A stretch of DNA of 64,000 bases from CAWACP01 sp963780655 (GTDB lineage: Bacteria > Acidobacteriota > Terriglobia > Bryobacterales > Bryobacteraceae), in contig CAWACP010000005.1 in the NCBI GenBank assembly GCA_963780655.1, positions 124,001-188,000 of the forward strand, read 5' to 3'. Position numbers and translations under genes: made by a program. Under the pieces are notes generated by a model. That model did no database searches. It saw only the letters and a list, made by a program, of their open reading frames with translations, and was not told the origin of the DNA. This document shows, piece by piece, positions 16,290-24,080 of the stretch (position 1 is the first letter of the stretch; the number at the start of each line of letters is the position of its first letter).

Positions 16290-17063
16290 ATGGTTTTTCG
16301 TATAATCCTCCTGGCGATCTTCGGGATGGCTGGCTACGCGCAGCAGAGCGTGTGCGATGCAGATCTCATCCGGCTGGCCAACCCGCATAATCCGGCGCGT
16401 TACCAGCAACGGGGCGTGCGTTGTGAAGGCGTTTACGACCCTGAGCGCTCGGGGGATGCGGCTATCGCTCTGGTATCGTTCACGTCGGGATTTTCGTCGT
16501 TCGATCCACAGCGTGATCGAAGCCTGTCGGTGCGCTGGACAGCGCCGGGCAATCTGCCTGTCCATCTGCGCGGCTACTCGCTGAAGCCCCGCACCTATTA
16601 CCAGATGGACACCGCCCTTGCATCCGGCGAGGCGCCATTTGCGTGGCCGCTCGATCTGGTGCGCGACGTCGGCCTCACGCGCAGGGATCTCGCGGTGGTG
16701 GCGTGGACATCGTATCGGGCCGGCCCGGAGTCGCGGAACGTGTACGTGCCGGTGGCCATAAATACCGGTAATTCCGCGGCAATTCAAACCGGCATTCCAC
16801 AAATCAAGCTGCTGCCGGGCAGATCGCTGAACGAGATTTACCTTACCGTCCAGGCGCTGAACGCGAGCCTGGCTCCGGCCTCCGTTCTGCTGAAGGACGA
16901 ACCGTACGGCGAAGGGCCGTATCCCGCGGAGGTCCCCATTTCTCTCGACTGGAAACGTCTGAAGATCGTTGCACCGGGCTTTTACTCGCTGAAAATCGGA
17001 GCCGCCGTGGCCAATGGAACGCCCGCCACCCTCCCGCTGACCCTGTATTATGCCCACCCCTGA
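16290..17063 (+). CDS. Secreted beta-rich protein of unknown function
   Basis: 257 residues with a signal peptide (FRIILLAIFGMAGYA) and GGAG upstream of the ATG. The mature protein has two early cysteines (QSVCDADL and GVRCEGVY) that may form a disulfide, then strand-rich sequence (AIALVSFTSGFSSFD, RSLSVRWTAPGNLPVHLRG, PVAINTGNSAAIQ). No family is recognised. It is the first gene of an operon with the membrane protein and the second protease, divergent from the Sel1 protease. Confidence 0.7.
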   Translation: MVFRIILLAIFGMAGYAQQSVCDADLIRLANPHNPARYQQRGVRCEGVYDPERSGDAAIALVSFTSGFSSFDPQRDRSLSVRWTAPGNLPVHLRGYSLKPRTYYQMDTALASGEAPFAWPLDLVRDVGLTRRDLAVVAWTSYRAGPESRNVYVPVAINTGNSAAIQTGIPQIKLLPGRSLNEIYLTVQALNASLAPASVLLKDEPYGEGPYPAEVPISLDWKRLKIVAPGFYSLKIGAAVANGTPATLPLTLYYAHP

Positions 17064-18228
17064 TTCCGCCGCCGGAGCCGGAACCGAGCCGGCGAGGCGG
17101 GAGCCGGCGACTCGTTCACCTGTCGAAGCGCTCAGACGATTGCGACAGGAACAGATCGAAGCTCTGGCGCGGGCCGCCATCGAAGATCCCGATAATGCAG
17201 ACAAGCTGGCTGCGCGCGTCAAATCGCTGTCCGAAGCAATCGAGGCCATCGAGAAAGGGGTGAGAGAAACCCGCGGCCGCCGGTTGGCGGTGGCCGCGGT
17301 GACCGCAGCGATCATCGCAACCGGCACTCTGCTGCTGCTTCACAGGCCCTCGACGGCAATCCTGGCGGACACTGCGGCGAGTCATCTGAGTTTCACGGTA
17401 AGCGCCCCCTTTGCGCCCCTGCGCGGCGTCGAGCAGGTGGCGTTTGTCGAAATCACGAGCCTGGCGAGAGTGCGGCAGGAGAGCGGCGCCGAAGTCTCTG
17501 CGCCGCCCGACGAGGATCTGCTGCTGCGCGTGCAACCCGATCCGGCGTCGAAGCACCCGGGCAGCATCGGATTCGATGAGCTCACCGTACCGGTCGGAAC
17601 GCAGATCGAAATGGACCGCATCGAGCCGGGCAATGCTGTCGAGTTGCGCTTCCAGTATCCCCATGGCGCATCCCCGGAACTCAACCTCGATGTCTCCGGC
17701 GACGTAGCGATTCGTCTTCAGGGTCAACACCGGGCGAGTTTTCCGGCGCCGGTGCGGATTACCGCCATACCCGCGGGCGACGCTCAGTTGACCGTGGACT
17801 TCCACTCGCGCGAGACGGCGTTTCCCTCACCCATTCGGGTCGGGGCGGTTTCTTTCAGCAGGGATGTGCGCGCCATCTCCCGCGAGCCCGCAGGCGCGCT
17901 GGAGCAGTCGAGCATTCTATCGGGGAAATTGTCGCTGGAAGAGTTCCGGGACCGTACCGTCAACCTGCGCAGCGGCGAGGTGGTGCGGCTGGGCGGCGCG
18001 TCCGGCGTGATCCGGCAATTGCGCTCCGATGGCGAAAAACTCTCCAGCCAGTTCGATGGATCGGTGAGAGAGCTCTCCACCGGCGAGGCCGAACGGAAGC
18101 AGAATCTCATGCCGACCTGGCTGGACTGGCTTCGTCAGCGCGACGCCCTGGTTCAGTTCTGGGCTGTAGCTGCTTACCTCGCCGGCCTGGGCATGGCGGT
18201 GGGGCGGTGGTGGAAAGGCCCACGGTGA
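17050..18228 (+). CDS. Two-pass membrane protein with large extracytoplasmic domain
   Basis: 392 residues overlapping the previous gene by 14 bases. The first 75 residues are charged and helical, coiled-coil-like (EALRRLRQEQIEALARAAIE, LSEAIEAIEKGVRET). A membrane span follows (AVAAVTAAIIATGTLLLL, about 77-96), then about 260 strand-rich residues (VEISVTSL-like patterns, RIEPGNAVELRFQYPHG) and a last span FWAVAAYLAGLGMAVG near the C-terminus. No family is recognised. Its position between two secreted-protein genes suggests a membrane platform for them. Confidence 0.7.
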   Translation: MPTPDSAAGAGTEPARREPATRSPVEALRRLRQEQIEALARAAIEDPDNADKLAARVKSLSEAIEAIEKGVRETRGRRLAVAAVTAAIIATGTLLLLHRPSTAILADTAASHLSFTVSAPFAPLRGVEQVAFVEITSLARVRQESGAEVSAPPDEDLLLRVQPDPASKHPGSIGFDELTVPVGTQIEMDRIEPGNAVELRFQYPHGASPELNLDVSGDVAIRLQGQHRASFPAPVRITAIPAGDAQLTVDFHSRETAFPSPIRVGAVSFSRDVRAISREPAGALEQSSILSGKLSLEEFRDRTVNLRSGEVVRLGGASGVIRQLRSDGEKLSSQFDGSVRELSTGEAERKQNLMPTWLDWLRQRDALVQFWAVAAYLAGLGMAVGRWWKGPR

Positions 18229-19343
18229 GACGAATTGCGATAGCGTTTGTGGTTGCCGCCGCGGCGATGGGCCAGGCCGACGACGCGCTGGAGAAAGCGA
18301 AGGCGCTGACGGTAATGATCGACGCGACCATCGAAGGCGACGCGCGTCCCGGCGCCGGGATCATCTTCGGTGTGGCGAACAACCAGATCTACATCGCCAC
18401 GGCGAATCACCTGGTGCGGCGCGGCATATCCAAAGCCAGCGACATCCAGGTGGAGTTCAGGTGGCTTCCCGGCCAGCCTGTACCAGCTCAGTTGCTCAAG
18501 AATTACTCCGAGGACAAGGCGCTCGATCTGGCGTTGATCGTGGTGGACAGCGCGAAGGCCCACATGGACAGGGCCGAGTGGCCCGCTCAGCGTTTCGGCG
18601 ACCCGGGAACGCTGGCGCACGGAACGGCGCTTTTCGCGATCGGTTATCCCAACGGAACTGCATATGACGTGACCTCGGCCGAGGCCGGTCAGGTGGAGGC
18701 CATCGTGCTGAACTACCGAGTACCGGGTCTTGTGCCGGGCGGCTACTCCGGCGGTCCCCTGGTGGACCGGAACGGAATGATTGTCGGGATGATCCGGCAG
18801 GACCAGCCGCCGAATGCCGAAGCGACTCGCATCGATCTGGTGCTGAATCAACTGAAAGCCTGGAATTATAAGATCGGCCTGCCGGAGTCTGTGCGGCCGA
18901 GTCCGATTGCCGCGGCGAAGCAGCCGGCGTCAGCCGCGATGGCTCCCCCTCAGGACGCTTTTTCGCAAACGCTGCTTCGCTATGTTGCCGAAGCGCCGAC
19001 AGGATTTGGTGCGCTGGGCGCCCAGCAAACGGGCCATTGGATTCCGAGCGCCGTCCTGCCAGGGGCCAATTGCAGTGGCTCGCAGCACTCGATCGATTGC
19101 GCATTTCCATCGAGTGACCTCCCCGCGGCGGAGCGAATCTTCGACGAGGTCACAGGCAGCGCACGGCAGGCCCTGCAGGGCTGGAGAAGGCAGAAAGTTC
19201 CCGGTGACAAGGTCCACTCTCTTTTGAAGGGCTTGAATTTTGTCCCGAATTCGCGGCGGCCGACAGTAATAGTTTTCATGGATCTCTTCTATGACAGCAG
19301 CGGTTACAGGGTTCAAATAGCTGTGGAACGGCAAGCTCCATGA
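18225..19343 (+). CDS. Secreted trypsin-like serine protease, paralogue
   Basis: 372 residues from the GTG at 18225, which overlaps the previous stop (GTGA) and has GGAAAGG about 6 bases upstream; an earlier GTG lies at 18207. Signal peptide AIAFVVAAAAMGQA. The catalytic triad His62, Asp101 and Ser175 sits in the same contexts as in the Sel1 protease (YIATANHLV, DLALIVV, PGGYSGGPLV), and MIRQDQPPNAEATRIDL is nearly identical in both. The C-terminal 140 residues (FGALGAQQTGHWIPS, a Cys pair, IFDEVTGSARQALQGW) replace the Sel1 array and are unassigned. Confidence 0.88.
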   Translation: MRRIAIAFVVAAAAMGQADDALEKAKALTVMIDATIEGDARPGAGIIFGVANNQIYIATANHLVRRGISKASDIQVEFRWLPGQPVPAQLLKNYSEDKALDLALIVVDSAKAHMDRAEWPAQRFGDPGTLAHGTALFAIGYPNGTAYDVTSAEAGQVEAIVLNYRVPGLVPGGYSGGPLVDRNGMIVGMIRQDQPPNAEATRIDLVLNQLKAWNYKIGLPESVRPSPIAAAKQPASAAMAPPQDAFSQTLLRYVAEAPTGFGALGAQQTGHWIPSAVLPGANCSGSQHSIDCAFPSSDLPAAERIFDEVTGSARQALQGWRRQKVPGDKVHSLLKGLNFVPNSRRPTVIVFMDLFYDSSGYRVQIAVERQAP

Positions 19344-19364
19344 CCCGTTCCGCACCACTGCAAT

Positions 19365-21548
19365 CTATTCCTGGTTGAACAGATCGGACCGGTCCACGCG
19401 CTCGCCACGGAAGATGATCTGCTGGATGCTCTCGGTCTGGCGAATGTCGGTGAGCGGATCGCCATCCACGATCAGCAGGTCGGCGTCGCGGCCCTTTGCG
19501 ATAATGCCGAAGCGAGAATCGGAGTGGAGCAGGCGCGCAGCGTTGTACATGGCCGCCTGCAACGCGGCTTCAGTCGGCACTCCGGCGTCAACCCATAGTT
19601 GCAGCTCGCGGTGAATGGCCGGACCGTGCACCAGACCGGGGCTGCCCGAATCGGTTCCGGTGACCAGCGTCACGCCGCTCTGGAACGCGCGCAGCAGGTT
19701 GGAGCGCGCCACCAGCAGGCCCGTACCCGATCCCGACCCACCGTGCTGTTCGCGGATCATTTTGCGCGTTGCCTCCACCAGAGCCGCCGGGCCCACCTGC
19801 AGCACCAGCGGACGATCGAGCGGCTCCGTGTTGCCGTTGTCGAGGGCAATGCCGGCGTCCACCGCGGCCAGCGCGGGATCGTACGTGACGCTTTGCGCCT
19901 TCATGCGCGCGAACAGCGCATCGGGAATCGGCTCGCGAAAGGAGCCGTGCTCGATGCCATCCACGCCGGCGGCCAGAGCATCGCCGACGTCGCGCGCATC
20001 GCCCGTCTCCACCACGATGGACAGGCCATCGGCGTGAGCCTGCGCGGCGATCGCATTCAGGATCTGCGGATCAAGCCGGTTGTAGAGCCTGCCGGCAGTG
20101 CCCGCATCGAGAACGGCTTCGATGGCATTGACGCCCTGACGTTTGAGCGCGTCCACCATCTGCCGCGCTTCGGCCGGCGATTTGGGCAGACGCACGATCT
20201 GCGCCTCGAATTTGTCGCGGACCGCCGCGGGCACGTACTTTGCGTATTCCGTCCCGTGGCCGCCCGGCGTTGTGAATATCGGCCCGCAGACGAACAATTC
20301 CGCGCCCAGCCGCTCGCCGGAATTCACCAGCGTGCGTATCTTCAGGATGGAATCGAGCGGATCTCCCACGCTCTTCACCGCGGTGACGCCGCTGTAGAGA
20401 TAGGCAGCCAGCTCGCGCGGGATGTTGCGGTTTACGTCGTAATCTTTCGGGGAAGGGTAGACGCCGCCAGGCCACGACAACTGCACATCGACGTCGACGA
20501 GGCCCGGCATCAGGGTCTTACCGGCAGCCTCCATCAGCTCGGCTTTCAGTTGTCCCACATCGGGCGCCGCGCCGCCGGGATAGATCTCGGCGATTCTCCC
20601 ATCTCGCACCAGCACGCTGCCGATGGGCAGGACATTCCCGTCGCCTATGAAAATGCGCGCATCGCGAATGAGCAGGCTGCGGTTGCGGGCCAGTTGCCGC
20701 GAGAGGATCTTCGATTTCTCGATGCTCTCACGCGAGCGCGCCTGAAAGACGCCGAGAATCAGGAACGGTCCGAGGACCGCAAGCAGCCACAGCTTGCCGC
20801 TGGCGCTGATCTTCTCGTCCTTCTCCCAGCGGAACAGCTTCACGCCCAGCAAGGTTGCCAGCAGCAGCGCCGCCACCAGCGCAAGCGCCCCTTTCCAGTT
20901 CTGCGCGATGGTCTCGTTCGCGCCCATGATTGCCTGCATGCCGTTGAACAGGTGGGTGGCCGGGATGAACTGCGTGATCACCTGTACCCACGGCGGCAGC
21001 GCGCCAATGGGGATGGTGGCGCCGCTCAGGAACAGCATGGGGAAGTACAGGAGCTGGGTGACGATCTGGCTCTCCTGCATGGAATTTACAACGGAGGCGA
21101 TCATCAGCCCGAGCGCGCGGAACGCGAGCACGCCCAGCGACACGAAGGCGAACAGGGAGAACGGGCGGGCGGGCCATGGCAGCGCGTAGAAGAAATGCGC
21201 GAGCAGGACGATGAGCAGCGCCGAGGGCAGGTAATTCAGCCATCCGGTGACCAGCGAAGAAACCAGCAGCGGCGCCGCCGAGATGGGCGCCACTTTGAAA
21301 CGCCGAAGAATGTTCGTTTCGCGCTCGGCCACCGAGCGGATGCCCGCGCCGAAGAAGCCGTTGCCGAGAATGCCGATGACGATCACCATGGTGACCACCT
21401 GCACGCTGGCGCCGCCCTGCTCGGCCCGGAACAGCGATGAAAAGATGAAGAAGAAGATCAGCGGGAAGGCGTAGTTGAAGAACAGCACCATCTTGTCGCG
21501 CATGGTGAGCTTCAGGTTGATGGCGATCTCCGCGAGGTAGGGTCTCAT
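19365..21548 (-). CDS. ABC-2 permease fused to a degenerate amidohydrolase
   Basis: 727 residues in one frame. Residues 1-275 are a complete ABC-2 permease with six or seven membrane spans (MVLFFNYAFPLIFFFIFSSL, TMVIVIGILGNGFFGAGI, TQLLYFPMLFLSGATIPIG) and the ERETNILRRFKVAP loop. After a last span (LWLLAVLGPFLILGVF) the remaining 440 residues are an amidohydrolase-like barrel (LLIRDARIFIGDG, GKTLMPGLVDV, GGHGTEYAKYV, AGVDGIEHGS, VTGTDSG, KGRDADLLIVDGDPL). The metal-binding HxH after PGLVD is replaced by DVQ, and the HAH-type pair by VETGDARD, so it is probably inactive as a metallohydrolase. The ATPase gene overlaps its start by 4 bases. Confidence 0.88.
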   Translation of the reverse strand: MRPYLAEIAINLKLTMRDKMVLFFNYAFPLIFFFIFSSLFRAEQGGASVQVVTMVIVIGILGNGFFGAGIRSVAERETNILRRFKVAPISAAPLLVSSLVTGWLNYLPSALLIVLLAHFFYALPWPARPFSLFAFVSLGVLAFRALGLMIASVVNSMQESQIVTQLLYFPMLFLSGATIPIGALPPWVQVITQFIPATHLFNGMQAIMGANETIAQNWKGALALVAALLLATLLGVKLFRWEKDEKISASGKLWLLAVLGPFLILGVFQARSRESIEKSKILSRQLARNRSLLIRDARIFIGDGNVLPIGSVLVRDGRIAEIYPGGAAPDVGQLKAELMEAAGKTLMPGLVDVDVQLSWPGGVYPSPKDYDVNRNIPRELAAYLYSGVTAVKSVGDPLDSILKIRTLVNSGERLGAELFVCGPIFTTPGGHGTEYAKYVPAAVRDKFEAQIVRLPKSPAEARQMVDALKRQGVNAIEAVLDAGTAGRLYNRLDPQILNAIAAQAHADGLSIVVETGDARDVGDALAAGVDGIEHGSFREPIPDALFARMKAQSVTYDPALAAVDAGIALDNGNTEPLDRPLVLQVGPAALVEATRKMIREQHGGSGSGTGLLVARSNLLRAFQSGVTLVTGTDSGSPGLVHGPAIHRELQLWVDAGVPTEAALQAAMYNAARLLHSDSRFGIIAKGRDADLLIVDGDPLTDIRQTESIQQIIFRGERVDRSDLFNQE

Positions 21549-22480
21549 TCGCGGAGCCTCCTGCCGGTCAGCTCGATGAAGACGTCCTCGAGGGTGGGGC
21601 GCTTCAGGTGGATGTCGGCAAGCTCGATGCCGTTCTGATCAACCCACTTCACCATCTCGACAATAGTCCGGGCCGGTTGCGACGACTGGACGCTCATCGA
21701 TTTGCGGTCGTCCGAGATCTGATGCTTCAGCTCGGCGAGGAACGGCGGCAGCGCTCCGTCGGGCAGCGGCTGCTCGGTCTGAATCTCGATGGCCGAATGC
21801 CCCAGCGTCTGCGCCTGGATCTCGCGCGGTGTGCCGAGGGCGATGATTCTACCCTGGTCGATGATGGCGACGCGATCGCACAGCCGCTCGGCCTCCTCGA
21901 TGTAGTGCGTGGTGAGCACGATGGTGCGCTTCGCAGCCTTCAGCTCCTCGATGAGCTTGTGGATTTCGAGGCGGACCTGCGGGTCGAGGCCGGTGGTCGG
22001 CTCGTCGAGGAAGAGCAGTTGCGGATCGTTGACCAGGGCGAGCGCGAGGGCGACCCGCTGCTTCTGGCCTCCCGAGAGCTTACCGTAGAAGGCGTTGCGC
22101 TTCTCGCCGAGTTGCAGGCGGTCGAGGAGCTGGTTGTTATCGATGTTGTGCGAGTAGAACGCGGCGAAGAGATCGAGCGCTTCGTGCACCCGGATCTTCT
22201 CCGGCAGGTTCGTTGCCTGCAGGCAGACGCCGATGCGTTCCTTTAACTCGCGAACCTGGACGCCCGGGTCGTAGCCGAGCACCGTAACCTCGCCGCTGGT
22301 GCGCGGCCGCAGGCCTTCCAGGATTTCCACTGTGGTGGTTTTGCCGGCGCCGTTCGGACCGAGCAAGCCGAAGACCTCGCCCTCGCCGACCTCGAAATCG
22401 ATGCCGCGGACCGCTTCGAATTCGCCGTAGCGCTTGCGCAGACCGCGAACGGCGATGGCGGCCCCATTGGACGACTCCAT
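21545..22480 (-). CDS. ABC transporter ATP-binding protein (CcmA/DrrA type)
   Basis: 311 residues. Walker A GPNGAGKTT at 41-49, signature LSGGQKQR from 135, Walker B LLFLDE at 155-160, and switch His in VLTTHYIEEAE. The C-terminal 80 residues (from HQISDDRKSMSVQ) resemble the regulatory tail of DrrA-type drug or polymer exporters. It precedes the permease gene with an ATGA overlap, so the two form one export system. The fused barrel of the permease would lie on one face of this exporter. Confidence 0.93.
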   Translation of the reverse strand: MESSNGAAIAVRGLRKRYGEFEAVRGIDFEVGEGEVFGLLGPNGAGKTTTVEILEGLRPRTSGEVTVLGYDPGVQVRELKERIGVCLQATNLPEKIRVHEALDLFAAFYSHNIDNNQLLDRLQLGEKRNAFYGKLSGGQKQRVALALALVNDPQLLFLDEPTTGLDPQVRLEIHKLIEELKAAKRTIVLTTHYIEEAERLCDRVAIIDQGRIIALGTPREIQAQTLGHSAIEIQTEQPLPDGALPPFLAELKHQISDDRKSMSVQSSQPARTIVEMVKWVDQNGIELADIHLKRPTLEDVFIELTGRRLRE

Positions 22481-22604
22481 GTTGAACCTCTATGGTAGCC
22501 GGGCAGCGTATTGCGGGCTGCGACGCATCGGCGAATGGCGTGCGTGCGCCGGTGGATGGGCTGGGATCGCGCAACGTCAGGATTGCAGCGAAGCCGCAAC
22601 CAAA

Positions 22605-22694
22605 CCCGTGGGGCAGACGATCGGTTTATGTCGTCTGCCTGTTCGAGTGCCGGCAATGGCAGACGACAAAACCCGATCGTCTGCCCCACAGGGG
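22605..22694 (+). repeat. Repeat A copy 2
   Basis: Nearly identical to the copy at 8083-8173 (same GTGGGGCAGACGATCGG arm and the gttcgagtgccggcaatggc centre). It fills the gap between the ABC-transporter genes and the HExxH gene, and is preceded, as elsewhere, by the motif gcaaccaaac. Confidence 0.9.
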
Positions 22695-22717
22695 CCGAAC
22701 TGTGATGACGTAGTAAC

Positions 22718-24001
22718 TTACTTCGACATCACGACCGTGAAGCTTCCGGCCCGGCCGGGCGTGGGCTGAATTGTCCAGCCGGGCGCGAGGTCGAGCACCC
22801 AGCCGGCGCCATGGACCGGGCGCGCGGCCGGGTCAATCGGCGCAGGCACGCGCACGCTGCGATTATCGGGCGCCACCACAGCGCCTTCCGATTCCACCTG
22901 CAGCTTTCCCCAGCTTGCGCTGAACACGCCGGTTGGATAATACGTGCCGTGCGGCGGGAATGGAATGAGCGTGCCTGGATTGAAGTTGCGCATCATGTCG
23001 GCCGCCGTCGGAAAATCGAGCACCGGACCGTCCACGAACCTCCGATTCAGATCGCCCAGTACGGCCTTGTGGCGTTCCTCGCGCTCGCGCTCGGCGGCGG
23101 CCACGGCGGGGTAGCCATAAAAGGCGGCGCGACGTTGCGCTTCGGCCGGGAGATCCTCCGGCGTTCGTACGTTCAGAGCGGAGATCAGCATGGAATCGAG
23201 TGAAACGGAGGCGGCGCGAGCGCGCCATCCATCGGCGTAGCGGTCGAGCAGCAGGCCGAGAGCCGGTCCTGTGGCATAGCCGAACGACCGCGCAAACGCA
23301 TCGCTGTCCTCAAACGATTCCACGGCTCGCGCCACGCGGCCAATGTCTTCGCCCGTTGCGCGCATGGCGACGACGACGCCGGTGTACTCAGGCAGTCCCT
23401 CCTGGCGCTCCATCGACGTCTCCAGCTTGTCGGAGCCCGGGCACAGTCGATGGCGATAGATGCGAAACAGCATGGCGTCCGCGGCGCTCCGACTTGCCTG
23501 CGGGCCGGCCTCACGGAGCGCGCGGGCGAGGGCGCGCAACTCGAGACGCAGCCAGAGACGGCCTGCCTCGGTATCGAGCCAGGGATCGGGCGTGTCCTGC
23601 GCGCTCAGGCCGAGCGCCGGCTGAATGCGATGGAACGATTCGTGGGTCAGCAGCTTCAATCGCGAGTACGGATCGAGCGGCAGCGGAAGCATCACCGTGG
23701 CCCACTGCTGGCCCTTCCAACGGACCGACGTGTTGGATGGCATGAAATCGTCCGGAACCGCGCCGACGAAGACGCCGCCTTGTTTTCGAAACTTGCCGTC
23801 GGGGTCCGGACGATCGGCAATGGCGGCGCGAGTAGCAGGGTCCACCAGCACCAGCGGCCCGCACAGCGATACGCCCCAGAGGCGCTTGCCGCCGTCGTCG
23901 CAGACGCGGCCGAACTCGCTCAGGGCTTTGATCGAGGATTGGTTATCGGCGGCCAGGCCCGCGGCGGCGGCCACCATTGCAATCGAAATAAGGCGGCGCA
24001 T
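22718..24001 (-). CDS. Secreted protein with HExxH motif, putative metallopeptidase
   Basis: 427 residues from MRRLISIAMVAAAAGLAA, a good signal peptide. Longer in-frame starts (up to 24226) give Pro/Arg-rich sequence and run into the TonB gene, so they are rejected. The motif H120-E-S-F-H124 in LKLLTHESFHRIQPALGL is the zinc site of gluzincin-like peptidases; a distal Glu such as EGLPEYTG or EGRLWLRLE-like regions could complete it. No known family is recognised. It is transcribed behind the TonB receptor (80-base gap), possibly in the same unit. Confidence 0.7.
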   Translation of the reverse strand: MRRLISIAMVAAAAGLAADNQSSIKALSEFGRVCDDGGKRLWGVSLCGPLVLVDPATRAAIADRPDPDGKFRKQGGVFVGAVPDDFMPSNTSVRWKGQQWATVMLPLPLDPYSRLKLLTHESFHRIQPALGLSAQDTPDPWLDTEAGRLWLRLELRALARALREAGPQASRSAADAMLFRIYRHRLCPGSDKLETSMERQEGLPEYTGVVVAMRATGEDIGRVARAVESFEDSDAFARSFGYATGPALGLLLDRYADGWRARAASVSLDSMLISALNVRTPEDLPAEAQRRAAFYGYPAVAAAEREREERHKAVLGDLNRRFVDGPVLDFPTAADMMRNFNPGTLIPFPPHGTYYPTGVFSASWGKLQVESEGAVVAPDNRSVRVPAPIDPAARPVHGAGWVLDLAPGWTIQPTPGRAGSFTVVMSK

Positions 24002-24080
24002 ATCTACGACAGGCATCGTATACGATGACCGCAAGGGCTGGCAAGGAAGCGGCCGTCTGTCTGTCAGGCCGCCCCATGGT

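Noticed and set aside
19599..21440. 613-codon plus-strand frame
   Set aside because: Antisense to the permease-amidohydrolase gene; His/Arg/Gln-rich composition typical of a GC-rich shadow.
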